Notes: generated from the sequence alone by a model not told the origin. A stretch of 64,000 nucleotides of DNA from Torreya grandis (GCA_037957365.1 JARHVA010001738.1:2944501-3008500), one strand, 5' to 3'; counted from the stretch's first letter, positions 13,901 to 29,408 are shown. Translations and numbers: made by a program.

Positions 13901-14400
13901 GCATGTTATCTTAGACAATTGTTTCATTAACAAATAAAACTATCAAGAGGTTAATACAAGACATTACCTCAGGTTTAACTATTTCCTTGTGGTGTCCTTA
14001 GTCTTTTATTGGCATAAAATCATATATATATTGCTTGGAATCTCAAGAGAGTTCATATTTATCATAATATGATTAGAATGTTTTTACCTCTTCCTAGAGC
14101 ACCAAGTAATGTGAAAATTTAAAATTCAAGGCACTCTTCTTGAATACTATATCTTTGTATTTTGTTAATATCATAAATGAGTTTGGGGAGAGGACTAAGG
14201 TCTTACCCTAATTTGACTAAGAGGATATTATTTTCCTTTAGTCATTGTAATTAATGTAATTTCCTAGACTAGTTTTTTTTGTTTACTAGTGAAATAAAAT
14301 TAGGGCTTGATTAATGCTAGGAAGCTTGAAAATGCACTTGTTTAATCGAAAGAAAAATTCAAAGTGAATCCTTATTATCACATATTTTTTATATATCACT
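11000..14400 (-). pseudogene. Accessory ORF1-like region of element A
   Basis: Upstream of gag on the minus strand, several open pieces follow one another: a basic, Tyr/Asn-rich part (13407-13135), a Pro/Ser/Leu-rich low-complexity stretch (about 12700-12150), and an alpha-helical stretch rich in Glu, Ile and Leu (11410-11180, containing QVRELVNRPNFENLFHLTIE). The order N-terminal part, proline-rich middle, helical end and its place before gag match ORF1 of element H. Function is unknown. Stops and frameshifts are frequent, and homology to H is argued from architecture rather than alignment. Confidence 0.45.
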
Positions 14401-14677
14401 CATAGGCCTTAAGTATTGAATGTATTTGTACACCTTTAATTTTTATATTGAGCTTTTTATTGCAATGAATGTTTTAATTTAAATGTGTTAGTAAGATAGA
14501 GTGGGTACCCTTGTCAAATGATAATCATTAGTTAATCTTTATGTCTAGTCATTACTTTTTAGATACATGTTAGTGAATCACTGAATTACTTATTTACCAT
14601 GATTTTGATCCTTACCCTTTATGTTTTGGCCATGTATTTCATAGATTTTTACACTTCTCATGTCCTCATTAACCCAC

Positions 14678-15736
14678 CCCTTTAAATATCTTCATTGTGT
14701 TGGGTAGGTCCCGTAATAATGAGTTAATGTGATCAATCCATGTGACCTAATATCAGAGTATTGGAAGTATATAAGATTAGATCATTAGATTAGGTATTAA
14801 TTTTTGATGAAGAATTTACCTCATCTAGAGGTTACCATGATCAATACAAATTGAATTATCTTGGAAGCTTGGAGACTTAGGAATTGAAAACCATTACGTT
14901 GTAGACCAAAGAACTGCTCAACCTTCCCATGGATGTGGATTATTATGAATGTGCAAAGTGTTGATCACATAGAACACTAGAGGATTAGAATCTCATAATC
15001 ATTAAAACATGGGAACACAAAAATATTAATTTTTTTAGTAACCAGATGAAGTTTATATTTTCTTGTTTTAACAAGAATATGACATGTGGCGAGTTTGTGG
15101 AGCTTGGGAAACCAAAAGACTTACAATTTTAACAAAATGAAAATATTGTAAATGTCCATATCTATAAAGACTTATAAATTTTTAAATTATCCATAGCTCT
15201 AAAAATATAAACTTTTTAAAGTTATCTAAAGGTTTGAAGACTTAGAAATTTTGCAATTATGTAATGTTCAAAAGACATGGAAATTTTTTAATTGTCCAAA
15301 GCTCCAAAGATAGAAATTTTTTGATCATCCGAAGCTCTAAATGATGTGAGCATGATGTGTGTCACAAATACATGGTATATTCAATATGGGCAAGATTAGA
15401 GGAAATCAATGGTCTTTGGTTGTTAATCATGTGATCCAAAATATATATACTAGGGCATAGAAAGTTTAGTTTTGTTAACTCGTAAATCAGAACATCATAA
15501 AAAAGTAAAATTCATGAAAACCTAAGGTTTGAAATTACTTAATATACTATTTTAATCTTGGATATTTACAATTTTAATTTTTGAAATTATGGTTTTTTTA
15601 TAAATATCACTAGACGATAAATGCATGATAGCCTAGTTATAGATCTTTAGGCTCATAGCTTCTTGAATAAAGGTTTTAAAATAATGGGTTCATATTTTTA
15701 AATTTTTAAATTGGGTTTGTGTGTTAGGGCACAACA
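14678..15736. repeat. Long direct repeat R, probable LTR flanking element A (right copy)
   Basis: Partner of the repeat at 2000-3045. It starts CCCTTTAAATATCTTCATTG and ends about TGTTAGGGCACAACA. It carries the same internal 'ccaaagctc' phrases (15290-15350) and the same ACATGGGAACACAAA landmark. No purine tract precedes it on the plus strand. Confidence 0.6.
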
Positions 15737-18700
15737 TGACATTTTAAAAAAATTATTTTAATTACATTAGTCTTGTGTGACTGTTATTATTCTTGTCAAA
15801 TTTTATCATGATTTTGTTTACCCTACTTAGGAGACTTGCATTTAATGGTTTTAAATTTAATGACTTATTTAAATGTTATTAAATGCATTGAAAGGCATAG
15901 TCAATGAACTATTAGAAGTAATTAAACCATTTTATTTGGTTTTAATCATGATATTCATTGATTTGAGTTTCATAGCATTGTTTTAAACTTGTTTGGTGTT
16001 CAATATTTGGATTAACCAAGTCCTAGGTTAGTTTTACTAGGAACATGATCCACAAACCTTGGGGACTTGGTATTAGTTGGAATTTATTTTATTTGTGGGA
16101 AAATCTATCTAGGAATATGGAATTATTACACCACTCAAGGAAAGAAAATTTGAGAGATTTCCTAACCCTAATAGGGTGCTTGTTTGGTCATTTGCATTAT
16201 TTCATTCTAGAGAGCCTAGTACATGGGGACACTCCACATAAAATTATGGTTCATGGTGGCCAAGTTAAATTAATGGAAATTGGTTATAGGGACTTCATGA
16301 AATTATTATATAGTTGAACTAAAAATATAATTGTCATGTCAGCCATGAGGAGAAAATGGAGGAGTTTTGTATTGCATTTTTTTCATAAATAGGTTTGACA
16401 TGTTTTTTCTTGCATGTAATAGGTTGGGAATGTGTGAAACATTTTGAGAGTTTATAGAGGGAAGGAAGTTGTTTTTATTTAATTCTTGTTTATAGAACTT
16501 CAACTAAGTGATGTACTTAAATTTTATGTTGGTTTTGTGGATTAGCCTTGGAAAATTTGAATTAGGTTTGGTTTGAGAAATGAATACTATCATTTTTCTT
16601 ATATTGTATCTTGAAAAAATGAATGTATTTCTTGTTTTGTGTTGATGAATCCCTATAGGACACATTTCTAGTTTTGGATTGTGTTTATTTTTAAAATAAA
16701 AATAATTTATGGCCTCGACTATAGTATATAGTGTGGATTAATGTGGTGGTGATATATTAGAACCTAGGTTAGAGTTTGTATGAATTGCATTTGTTATTTT
16801 ATGAAGTTTGTTTGTTATTTTAGATAATTATTAGGCCATGGCCATGACTAAATAGTAATGAGTTCATCTATTTTTGAAAACCTGAACCAATATGTTGAAG
16901 TTCAATTCTATTTTTTTATTTTGATGTTTTGATGAAAACATAAATTATGCTAGGTTTTTAGGTTTGACTATATATGACATCGGCCATGGTATTGAAGTTA
17001 TGTGTTAAGATTTTCAAACTTAGTTTCTCAAGGAAATAAGTGTGACATGTGAAATTGTTTCAAATTAGTGATTGCATGTTTCAAACCTCAATATGATTAT
17101 TTGAATTAGAAGGTCATGATTATGATTGAGAATTATTTTCAAAATGGTCATTATGGTGATTATTTACTAAGAGTTATTGTGGCTAGATACTGTCAAAATC
17201 ATTCCTAATTAGGACTAAGTTATAATTATTAGATTTTATAATGATTTAGTTTTATACATAAGTTCATGGTTGATTATTGATAGCCTATCTTGATATAATG
17301 ATGAAATCTAGATTTTTTATTATTTTCATATTAATATGATTGTGAGTCAGACTTATTTGGGTTGACTTCAAAACTAGTTTGTAATGGTTGGTTTATGACT
17401 CCTTTATTATTTTATTTGGAAAACATTTAAGGAATGATGGTTGTATTTTTAGTTTTAAATAGTAATACAATTGCATTTAATTTAAATGTTTAATTGACAT
17501 AGTCTTGAAGCTTATGAACCTAAATCTAAGATTTATATTCATAAGCTACAAATCTTGAATGTTCATAATGTGAACAATAACATTTGAGATAACTACAAGG
17601 ACATTAATCCTGGTAACCAATAATATAGTTTTCATTGTTTAGATGTTCTCATTTATTGTTTATTACTTGAGTCAAGATAATTAGTCACTATTAATCATTA
17701 TCAATTCATTTAATTTCCGTACATCTCATATAACTGATGGATGGGATGGTTTAGGGCCACTTATGGTTAGGATAATAAAGGGAAAAATTGTGGGTTTTTG
17801 GCACCATTCTTATCCTTCCTCTATTCATGCTTCAAGTTGTCGATAAATCCTTACATCATCCTTATCTCTCTTTGATTGGAATATTTTGAAGTGGTAGATT
17901 TTTATAATGGATTGTGTATATTTATAGTAGCTTCTTCACTACTTACATAATTGTAACATGACTTATGTAATCTTAATTTTTAAATTGAAGTGACAACATA
18001 GTTGTATTAGATGAAGTTTTAGATTCATTCTTTACTAATTCAATGACATAAAAATATGGTATATGTATCCTCATTGAGGCATTAAATATTATTGATATAG
18101 AATATTATGTTTATTTATTGATATATTATAACAATGTTCATTTATTTATCTTAATTCCATAACTTTAGTATGGAAATATTGAAATGTTCATATGACTTGT
18201 TAATACTATTGGTTATTTTATCTCATATATAATACATTGATTTAGTTGAACATTGATTATTATTACTTAGTTTCTTTATTGGGATTAAGTTGATGAGGTT
18301 CATTTATGAAATAATATGTGAGAATTGTGTTTGTTGTAGTGTACAAGAAATTTGGAAAGTTATGGTAGTATGTATAGGGTATTTTCATATACTATTTGTA
18401 CAATCTAAGTTACTTCTTATTCATAGTTGATTTCTACATGTTTCTCATAGACTATAAAAATAATTTAGACATACCTTAATCTTTAAGGAATATTCATTTA
18501 TGAAGATACATTCTTTATTAAGATTATTTTAAGAACTTTAAAAAACTTTATTATAGTTCAATATTCCTTTAAGGAATATTATGAACAAAATCATTGTATA
18601 ACATGATGTTGTGATCTAATTGTGAGGTTAATATTAGCTTGGAATTTAAAGCAAAGTCTTACTATCTTATGAGAACTCTCTTTTTAAATTATTCATATTC

Positions 18701-20400
18701 TTATAAAATCAAATTATTAATATCACTATTCAAGTGATAGTATAATTATGGAAACCATATATAACTTTCAAAAATGTTGTTTTGAAAAATTTAAATATTA
18801 ATTTACAACTATTCATGTATTAATATCATGTATAATATAAGTTAAGAAATGTAACTTTAAAACAATATTTTAAAGTAGATGAGAAACTCAAAGATCTAAA
18901 TTTTAATGGTCATTGCAAAGGAACCATGATGTGATTTAGGAACATCTATCTCTCATTTTAAAGTGATATATGGAATTATAATGAGTTTTATATTTCATTT
19001 TAATAGTAAGAATTATCTTATTTAATTAATTTTAAGGAAAAAATACTTGAGTTATAAACAGTAAGTTTAGAATTAGAAAGTATTCCTTGAGAGATAAGAA
19101 AGAGAAATGAGTTTTATTTAAAGGTTGAGATAAATGTTTCTAATCATTAATGCATTAAAATTAAAGAAACAAGTAGTATAAAAATAGTGATATATGTTTA
19201 AATAATATTTACTTAAGTAATTAGAGTTAATAAGTAAACTTAATGTAAATATGTTAAGTTGTTCAAAACTCATACAAAGCAAAACAATGATGTTGAAAGT
19301 TATGATTTGCATAACCTAAAATAGGGTTTGACTAAATTTAATAAGATAAATAATAAGGCATGCATTAATTTGGATATTTAACTAAATATATTAATTCCAT
19401 GAGGCTAACCATTACATGTGAAATTGGTAAGTTGTTCCAAATTGGAACATAAGAATGAATATTGAAACATAGTAAGAGGTTATGAAGAACACCACCTTAA
19501 TTAGTTAAAATTATAAAATTCACATATACCTTTGATCAACTACATAATTGGTAATTTAATCTCCATAAGCTACTAGTAGGATGATGTCAATCTCATTATA
19601 TGTTTTTTTGTCATTTTATTAAAGCATTTCAAAGATTTGTATTAATTTTAAAAGTCCTTCCCCTGATCATTGCCTTCTATTTGAGAGTTTGGTAGATATT
19701 AATTATGTAATATTATTATGATTATTATTTTTTTAAATATATTTAACTATTTATAGTTATTTGTTGAAATTTTACTAGTCTATCTAGTGTGATACATGGT
19801 GGTTTTATAGCATGTATAGGTGTTAAGCTAATGTTATAAGCTAGTGGTATATTTTTTAATAGGGTCATACGTTATTATTGTATGAGTGTATTATCTAATA
19901 CACTAACTCTCCTTTATTTGAGTGCCAAGTGGTAATTAGTTAGCAAGGTCATTAATATTTTATTGATTTGGTCTAGTTATTGTGTTGGCTATAATATAAT
20001 CATGAATATAATTACATTTTCCATGCTTACTCTAGTTGAAAACATTGTACCATAGTTGTTTATCTTGGTGTTAAAAAGAATTGGATGTTATAAAATATCT
20101 CTCCCACTCCTAAAAATTTCAATAAATTAGATCAAAATCAAAGGTTTACAATAATTAATAGTGGCTTTGTTAAGTTAAAATGGCATAATATAAATTTTAA
20201 GGCCCATAACTCACCAAAATCAATGTCAAAAAATAAAAACGAAACCTATAATAATCAACATGGACCAGCTATAAGATCCAACATTATTCTTGTTTCACCC
20301 CCTATAGATTTATAGTGTTCATAATGTAGTGATAACCACTATTGAAAGGACTATCTAAAGCTAAAAGTTTGTTAATAAACAAACCATTGAGTGTATACAG
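15737..20400. other. Largely featureless AT-rich stretch, possible LTR promoter near 16384
   Basis: The only signals are a CATAAATAGG TATA-type box at 16384-16393, placed after a G/A-rich block (AGGAGAAAATGGAGGAG) and before a GGGAAGGAAG stretch, as in LTR promoters, and a 90-codon open frame at 16045-16317 with no recognisable domain. The gag and 5' LTR of element C should lie here, but I could not find a second copy of its presumed 3' LTR. The rest shows nothing I can name. Confidence 0.3.
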
Positions 20401-20439
20401 TTGTTGACAATCACAATGTTGATTTTTGAGCTACTTCGA

Positions 20440-20800
20440 TAAAAAGGAGATGTACTTTATTTGGTCTTAATATGTCCATTATGATTGATTTCAATGTTAT
20501 GGATAGTTTTATTTCACTTTCTATAATAAATAAGTGTAGTTTAAAACTTGTTAAGGTCAAATAACATTGGGAGGTAGATTTTAGTACAGGAAAAATGGTG
20601 CTAATATATGAATGATTAGAACAATCTGAGTTGGATTTTGGAATTTTTAAGACTAATCTAAGCCTATTTTATCTCCTTTAGGATCCTATGATTTAATCTT
20701 AAGTATGCAGTGGTTACAACCACATCAATAAATGTTTAATTGTTTTGGTAAAATGGATGTGATGCACATATGATTTTGTCAAAGTCATGTAAATACAAGG
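20440..20800 (+). pseudogene. Protease end of element C
   Basis: Plus-strand reading gives SYDLILSMQWLQPHQ (20685-20730) followed by NCFGKMDV. This is the block that closes the retropepsin of plant chromovirus-type Ty3 elements. The Asp-Ser-Gly active site upstream is not clear. Frameshifts separate this piece from the RT that follows at the spacing expected in gag-pol. Confidence 0.65.
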
Positions 20801-20919
20801 CATTCAAAATCCTAAGGCACACAAATTACTTTAAGCATTGTATCTAAAAGAGGACCTACATAAGGGATACCAGCTATATGCTAGCCAAATGTAGGAATTA
20901 TCTAAGAATAAACAACTAA

Positions 20920-22400
20920 CATGTAGATATTCCATTTTCTTTATGGAATTTATGGATGTATTTCCAAAAACACTACTTAGAGTTCCTCCTAAATTTGAGT
21001 TTGATTTATATATAGATATTATGCTAGGAGATGAACCTACTTCTATGGTTATTTATAGAATGAATGTGGTAGAATTGTAGGAACTAAAATTTTATTTGTA
21101 ATGACTTTTGTAAAATGGTAATTGTAAACCAAATGTAGGACCTTAGGGTGATCAATTTTTATAATTTTAGTTGTAATAACATTTTTAAAATGGAAACATT
21201 AGACAAAATTTATATCCTTAGGGTTCTCCATTTTTCTACGTAAAGAATATAAGAATAGAACCTTGAAGTTGTGTGTTGACTATTAGATGCTCAATAAACC
21301 GACAATCAAAAAAGATTATCCATTTCCAAGTATAGACAATATATTTTATCAAATGTAGAGACCAATTATTTTCTATAAAATTGATTTGAGATTAGGCTAT
21401 CATTAGTTGAGATTCAAGGAGGAAGATGTGTGAAAGAATTCTTTATGAACTAGATGTAGTACTTATGAGTTCATAGTTATTCCTTATGGCTTAAAAAATG
21501 CATCTTCTACATTTATAAATTTAATGAACAACATTTTCATGTATTTCTTAGATAAATTTGTTTTGGTTTTCTTATATGACATTCTAGTTTATTCTAAAAA
21601 TCTAGTTGAAGTTTAAAAACCTTTAGATTATCCTTGTAACTACTAAGGAAACATAAGATCTAGGAAAAGTTATCCAAATATAATTTTTTAAATATGAAAC
21701 TAGCTACTTAGGATATATCATTTCTAAATATGGTATTAATTTAAATCTAGAAAAGATCAAGGAAATATAAGAGTGGCCTTATCATACTAATGCACATGAA
21801 GTGCATAGTTTTATGGGTTTGGTTGGTTATTAATATATATTTGTAGAGAAAATTTCTAGCATAACCAAATTGATCCCTTATTTTTAACATAAAATCAAGA
21901 AACTTTATTGGACACCCCTATGTGAAGAGGAATTTTAAAATATTAAATATTATTGAATTCAAAAGTTATACTTTTCATTCCTAATGCAAATGGTATTTTT
22001 TAGGTCTATTTAGATCTTACAAGGATGTTTTTGGTGGCATTCTGATTGGAGATGGAAAAGTGGTTGATTATGAGTCTTATAAACTCAAGGAGCATGAAAA
22101 TAACTATACTACACATGATATAAGGCTTACTTCTATAGTTCATGGTTTAATGTAGTGGAAACATATCTTATTGAGAAAATATATCAAGGTGAAATACAAT
22201 CATTATATCTTGGAACATATTTTTAATGGGATGAATTAATTACATCCCAATGAACATGGATAGAATTTTCAAGTAATTTTTACAATGAAACTTTGTATGC
22301 CAAAGGTAAGGAAAATCATGTTGTTGATGCACAACTAATGCAAGTACCTTTCTATAATTCCTAAAATCAATTTTGATTTCAAAATTATTTTTATAAAACA
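20920..22400 (+). pseudogene. Reverse transcriptase and RNase H of element C
   Basis: The RT start is EFMDVFPKTLLRVPPKFEFD (from 20945), then YRMNVVELQELK (about 21055). After frameshifts come [17 protein letters not shown] (about 21470) and [15 protein letters not shown] (about 21550), where the catalytic Asp pair is reduced to Tyr-Asp. RNase H is recognisable as VVDYESYKLKEHENNYTTHD (from 22051). The order and wording are those of plant chromoviruses (Tekay/Del type). At least two frameshifts and many stops are present. A near-duplicate phrase (AATTTTATTTGTAATGAC... and AATTTTAGTTGTAATAAC..., 21090-21190) sits between the first two RT blocks and may be a small internal duplication. Confidence 0.85.
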
Positions 22401-22559
22401 ATTTTTTAGTTAATACTACAAAGAGGTAAGAGTATTTCTGATTGATGAGCCTATTGCAAACTCATTTTTTATTTTTATGTTGAAAAGGATCACATGAATA
22501 GGCATAAAATAAAAAATTTATAACTAAATCTAGGAACTATCAAATTAAAGTTCTAAAAT

Positions 22560-24215
<1,656 letters not shown>

Positions 24216-24231
24216 ATGATGTCTCTTTTTC

Positions 24232-24244
24232 AATAGGGAGAGGA
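24232..24244 (+). other. Polypurine tract of element C
   Basis: AATAGGGAGAGGA directly precedes TGCCATGACC at 24245, about 70 bp after the last integrase motif. This is the usual place and form of the plus-strand primer before a 3' LTR beginning with TG. Confidence 0.65.
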
Positions 24245-25170
24245 TGCCATGACCTATTCTAAAACAACTTAAAACTTGTGGATTATTATAGACATGGACA
24301 ATTGAATTACATTTCAATATGTTATTTTGATTTCATATTTTGTCATGGAATTGATTGGATACTTTATTTTTAGTGTTATTATGCCATTATTGTAGAAATA
24401 TTCATGTTATAAGGTTATATATTTTTATTGATTATTTAGTTATAATCATTGGACATTTACTAGATAAATATTATTGATGTTTTCTAATATTACTGTAGGA
24501 TTTACCATGAGATAGGATTTCTTGATAGATTATGTCTATAAGGGTTGTACAATTGGCAAGTTGGAAACTTTTTTATATTTTAATAATGAATATTGAGTCA
24601 TTAGTTTATAAAATAAGCACAATTAGTTTGTAGACTATAATACATTGATTGTGATTGATTTTTATTTTGATCTAGATGTTGTGATTATACATCCTGATAT
24701 TTTGTGTCAATTTGGTTGATATTTTTAATCATCATCCTTATCATACTAAATATGGTTTCCTCTTTTGTTAATATTTTATTTATTCATCTTCATTATTGGA
24801 GTCAATGTCATTCAAGCATGTTTTACACTAGTGTCATGTATGTGGTATGCAGTCTTATTTGGGATCAATTTTATCTTCAACAAAAAATGATTGATGTGAT
24901 CTTATCATAGTGGATTGATGTCTTATATGTTGTATTACATTGGTTGTTTTTATTTAGTCTTATCTTAAATTTTGATAATTCTTTGTTATTGACTTTCAAA
25001 TTATTATTTTTTTGTCTTTTTTTTAATTTTCTTGGAGGTCTTTATTACCTTGATTACCTTGTTATGAACCTTTGCTTTCAAGGTTGATCATTTTTATTTT
25101 TGACTATGGAGATATCATGGGAACATATTTTGTTTATTTTTCTATTTGTGTTGACATGGTCACTTATGTA
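24245..25170 (+). repeat. Presumed 3' LTR of element C
   Basis: It starts TGCCATGACC right after the polypurine tract and runs up to the left LTR of element E. It contains no coding signal. No second copy was found between 15737 and 20400, so the call depends on position and the length is an upper limit. Confidence 0.4.
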
Positions 25171-26346
25171 TGCAATTGGAATTACAATATATCTATAAAT
25201 CAATCCTAGCTCAGAGAAGATAGATCCTACTTACACTTATAATTGGGGATACATTATATAATCAGGTTCATGACCAATATGGATATGATAGACCTAGCCA
25301 AGGTATTTCTTACCATAATAATATCACTAAGGTGGGTTTCAAAGCCTATAGTCAAGTAAAAATATGCAATAACTATAACTAGGTCCTATGCATTTATATT
25401 CACTAAACTAAAAAAAATTAAAGCAAAGTCTAATGTAGTGCTCACCAAAGATTATGGCAAAAAGTGGGGATTAATAAACATAAATGTAAACATGCATAAG
25501 AGAATCATATTTAAGTTATGTACAGGTAAAACCTAATGCATGGAGAGAGAAATTTATTTAAAATCCATTACTTATGCTACTTATATCAACTAAATAGAGG
25601 AGAAAAGTTAGAGATACTTAACTTGAAGATGAACCCATCAAGTCTCAATCTCTTCCTTGGCTAAAGTTGATTCATAAGAGGTCGTTGTAGTTTATAAGGA
25701 TCACTAATAAAGGCAAAAACATCCAAGACTTCTCCATAATACAAGATTCTTATCCAAGTAGAAACCTTAAGCTGGGAATCCTTAAGTAGAATGGTGGAAG
25801 AAAAAATTGTAAAGAAGCACAAAAAAATAATTAACTCTTATTGTCTCTCTAAGAATGGAAAAAAGGATGTGTTTAAAAAGGTAGATCTAATCCCAAACCA
25901 TTCCAAAAATTTAGGTCAACAAGGTCAACCTGGTTGATCTATTATGTAAATTAGAAAAAGCTAACTAGATTATAAACTATGTCAGCCATGTCTGACCTAG
26001 TTCTTAGTAATATTTTGTAAATAACAACACAAGGTTGATGTGGCTAATATAGTAATGAAAACTACCAAAATTTATTTTAGGTTAGGGAAAGGGATAATGA
26101 ATATGGTAAATGATTATAAAAGGTTGAAAATAGGTGAAAAAGCTTAGGGGAACATTTTTAGGAGTTGGTTGGATTGATATCAAGTGGTACAAATGGACAA
26201 TAATCTTGAAAAACACCAATGGTCTACCCACCCCTTTATTGGTACACCCTTTAGGTTGTGCATCTAGAGAGATTGAGACTTGATGAGTTATCATAAGATA
26301 AAATTCAATATTAATTGATAGATTTTGAAAATATTATATGTATACA
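25171..26346 (-). repeat. 3' LTR of element E
   Basis: Homologous along its length to 51901-53304. Landmarks are AGATCCTACTTACACTTATA near 25220, AACTAGGTCCTATG near 25378, GAACCCATCAAG near 25632, and the terminal ATTATATGTATACA. It lacks about 245 bp present in the other copy (counterpart of 51972-52216), the loss falling near 25261. A GGTCAAC/GTTGATC cluster near 25915 echoes the arrays in the interior of E. Confidence 0.75.
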
Positions 26347-26359
26347 TATTCCCCACTTG
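26347..26359 (-). other. Polypurine tract of element E
   Basis: On the minus strand CAAGTGGGGAATA immediately precedes the LTR start TGTATACAT. It fixes the orientation of E. Confidence 0.6.
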
Positions 26360-26452
26360 AAGATCATCATGTATTATGTAGGTGAAATAGGCAATGGTGT
26401 TTTGAGAAAGAACATATTAACACACAAAAATGAGGCTAAAAAAAGATGAGGT
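26360..26452. other. Short piece of E interior left of F
   Basis: Unique AT-rich sequence between the purine tract of E and the left LTR of F. No coding signal is seen. It ends ...GATGAGGT where F begins. Confidence 0.5.
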
Positions 26453-27291
26453 TGTAGATAAAATTTGAGCTCTATGGATTAAATCATGCAATTCAATCAA
26501 CCTAAATAAAAAATACTTGGTAAGATGATAAAGACATTAGAATATAAATTCCATTAGATTAATTCAACATTCAATCATACATTTAAATCCTAAACCCTAA
26601 ATGCTTCACATCATGATTAAATACAAATATAAAAGATAAGAGGATTGGGACGGATTTTACCTTGACTCAAATTTGACAAAGTGATGTTGCTTAATATTGG
26701 ATTATTAAAGAAGATGCAAGGATTGATTTTGGCATGAAGACTTTACAAAATTTATTGATGACCTTCTATATAGGATGAGTGTGGATTATATATATGAAGG
26801 GAGGGAAGATCTATGGATGAGATTCAAACTTAGAGGGAGGAGATCAATGGTATTATATTATCCAAGGAATATTAAATTCCTTAGAAACCTCTAGGGTTAG
26901 AGGTTTATAGAGAGGAGGGCTAGGTTAGAGAGAGTTTTATATTTGAAGAGTTATATAACTCTCTTTAGGAATTAATGATGATTAGAGGAAGGTTAGATAG
27001 TTATTATGTGACTAGGGATGTAGGAATATCTAAGGTGGTAAGATAGATAGGGTGGTAGGTGAGTAAATATGAATTTTAAATTGTCAAGTTGTTTAGGGGG
27101 TAGGTTAGTAGGTAATAGGATATTTTATAGGATTAATAGGGAAATTAATTAGTTTTAATATGGGGTAAAGTTTTATGAGATATAGGAATAGAATGTGGAT
27201 TATTGGGCTATTAGTTATTTTGTCTAGGGAGTATAGAAATTGGATCAAATTAGTGGGAATTAGTAAAGTGAGGTAAGCACATTTTAGTGCA
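26453..27291 (-). repeat. 3' LTR of element F
   Basis: In plus orientation it runs from TGTAGATAAAATTTGAGCTC to CATTTTAGTGCA, so on the minus strand it has the canonical TG...CA ends. By eye it is roughly four-fifths identical to 36110-36956, sharing the GATGTTGCTT landmark, a GAGAGGAGG stretch and the end. The interior GTTATATAACTC (about 26950) is an inverted repeat retained in both copies. Confidence 0.85.
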
Positions 27292-27312
27292 TAAAATTTT
27301 CCCCTATTTGAA
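27292..27312 (-). other. Polypurine tract of element F
   Basis: Read on the minus strand, AAATAGGGGAAAATTTTA abuts the LTR start TGCACTAAAATG. It is the expected plus-strand primer for F. Confidence 0.65.
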
Positions 27313-29367
27313 AGAGAATTAGAAGTGGATGAAGTGGAATTATTAATGGTCTTTCAAATAAAAACCATGTCATGGATGATTATTAGTAGATGATGCTAGG
27401 GGATACGATGCCCCCTTGAGGGAACATGCAGGGAAGAATAAGATGAATGGCCACTCAAAAGAAGTAATGGGTGGGATGAGATGACTAGATAAGGGGATGA
27501 GATGATAGGTGTGATATAGATGATGAAGAAGATGAAGTCAACTTGAGCAATGAGCTACAATTTTATGATTCCCCTAACAAGGACACATGCACAATATATA
27601 GGGATAATAGGTGTCATAGTTGTAGACACATCCCAAGGGGGAATCAACCATAATAGGATGTTGATTGGTTTAAAATGCCAAAATATTTAGACATATCCCA
27701 AGTAAGGAAGTATGTAAGGGAGAGTTGTTGGCCAAGATAAGACTGATGATTTGATTAGATTAAGGATGGGTGTAGCTCAAATATAAATCAATCAACATGA
27801 TACAGTTGATGATAGAGAAGAATTTATATGATTGAGTGACCAAATGATTTTATTGATGTAGGAATAGAGGATGAGGATGTATTATATAAATAATATATTA
27901 TCTATATGTAGGCACTTGCAAAAGTGGCCAAGTGCTACCTAGATAGTCTGAAAATACCTTAGGCTGATGTTGTTATAACATAGGGATGATGATGATGCCA
28001 ATGACTAGTTATTAGAAAGTGATGATGAAGAGGATGATTAGACTTGTTAGTGATGGAAGGATATAATATAGATGATGAGATGAAGGTGATAAGGATAAAA
28101 AATGGGATGTTAGTTGGATGACTCAAGAGGATTATATTAGTGATGGGAATAAGGATGGTGAAATAAATGGTTAGGTGAATGATGAGGAGTGTAGATGATA
28201 AATCCATCATAATGTCATAAATATCATCATATTCTAAGTAATATGATAAATATAGCACTTGAAAATATTACCCATGATATAAGGTTGACCAAGAGGACAT
28301 TGTGCCAAAATGCATGGGTAAATGGTGAACTTTGCATCCTCAAGGGCACTTTTAGTATCCTCACAACATCCTCATTCATTTACCAATAAACAATAAGATA
28401 CATGATAAATAAAACATAAGACAAATAAGATATATACATGATACAAGACCAAAAAATATCAAATAAAAACAAATAAATAATATACAAATAGTAGACATGT
28501 AGTAAATAAACAACATACAAGTGTCTACATGTAATGTCATAATGTATTTTATAATGACAAGATGAGTGACTAGGTGATGGGTTGGATGATCATGATGTGA
28601 TTTTGGACTTAGGATGGACTTGGATTTGGATAGAGTGATCATTTTTAGGATTAAACTAAGATGATGCCCCTATTTGAGGACATAAAGATGGAGAGCATGA
28701 CAAGGTCATTGAATATTTATTTGATCTTGAAATCAGATCAAAAGGTGGCCAAGGATGATGATTAAACAAGGTGATGACCAAGGCTTAAAAATATACAAGG
28801 CCCTAAAAGGATTAAATCTATCAAGGAGACTGGGAAATGATGGGATCATATACCTTTTATTCTAGCAAAAGTGATTAGATGGGTGTTATACATGAAGAGG
28901 AAATGATAAGGATAATGATGGGGTCAATTACCTTCCATACTGGTAAAGGGTATTTATATGGGTGATACCTTGATAGGAAGAGATGGGTGCCAAATTAGAG
29001 TCTTTGAAAAGGTGATGTATGAGAATAATACCTAGGCCAAGAAGATGATTAAGATATGGAAGGATGGGTGACCACTTAGGATTCGATTCCAAGACAAAAA
29101 TATTTTATCCAAAGATGGGGAATGGGACAATATGGGATGGATATTATATGAAATATGAATTACATAGAGAAGGATGTGACTAGGGTATTGTGCATAAAAT
29201 AATACATCATGGACTAATTTGAATTTTTCAAAATTTATGATTTTTATGATTTTTGACATTTTTCAAATTTTAAGACTTTTAGGATATGTATATACACTAT
29301 AAAAATGGGATTACTAGTAAATGTAATACCAAGCCTAGCAACTAGGAGAAGTATGGAGGAATGATGG

Positions 29368-29408
<41 letters not shown>

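Larger units (their letters stand above)
3046..14677 (-). mobile_element. Element A: decayed Ty3/gypsy (Tat/Ogre-like) retrotransposon body
   Basis: Read on the minus strand, the order is accessory ORF1, gag, protease, reverse transcriptase, RNase H, integrase, the arrangement known for plant Ogre/Tat elements. Domains were recognised by residue motifs and are listed separately. Long stretches stay in one frame with stops only, mostly at CAG/CAA/TGG positions, which suggests point decay rather than rearrangement. Direct repeats L and R flank it. I found no clear polypurine tract at 3046-3200 and no primer site at 14600-14677, so boundaries and LTR assignment remain provisional. 3065-4100 (between repeat L and the pol) shows no coding or repeat signal. 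Confidence 0.75.

Noticed and set aside
15737..18200. Possible 5' LTR of element C beginning near 16840 (GGCCATGACTAAA)
   Set aside because: Only a few phrases resemble the presumed 3' LTR at 24245. The similarity does not continue, so it was not called.
25161..25170. GTGACCATG on the minus strand left of the E 3' LTR, read as a primer site
   Set aside because: This LTR is a 3' LTR by its purine tract, so a primer site there is not expected. It is too short to stand alone.
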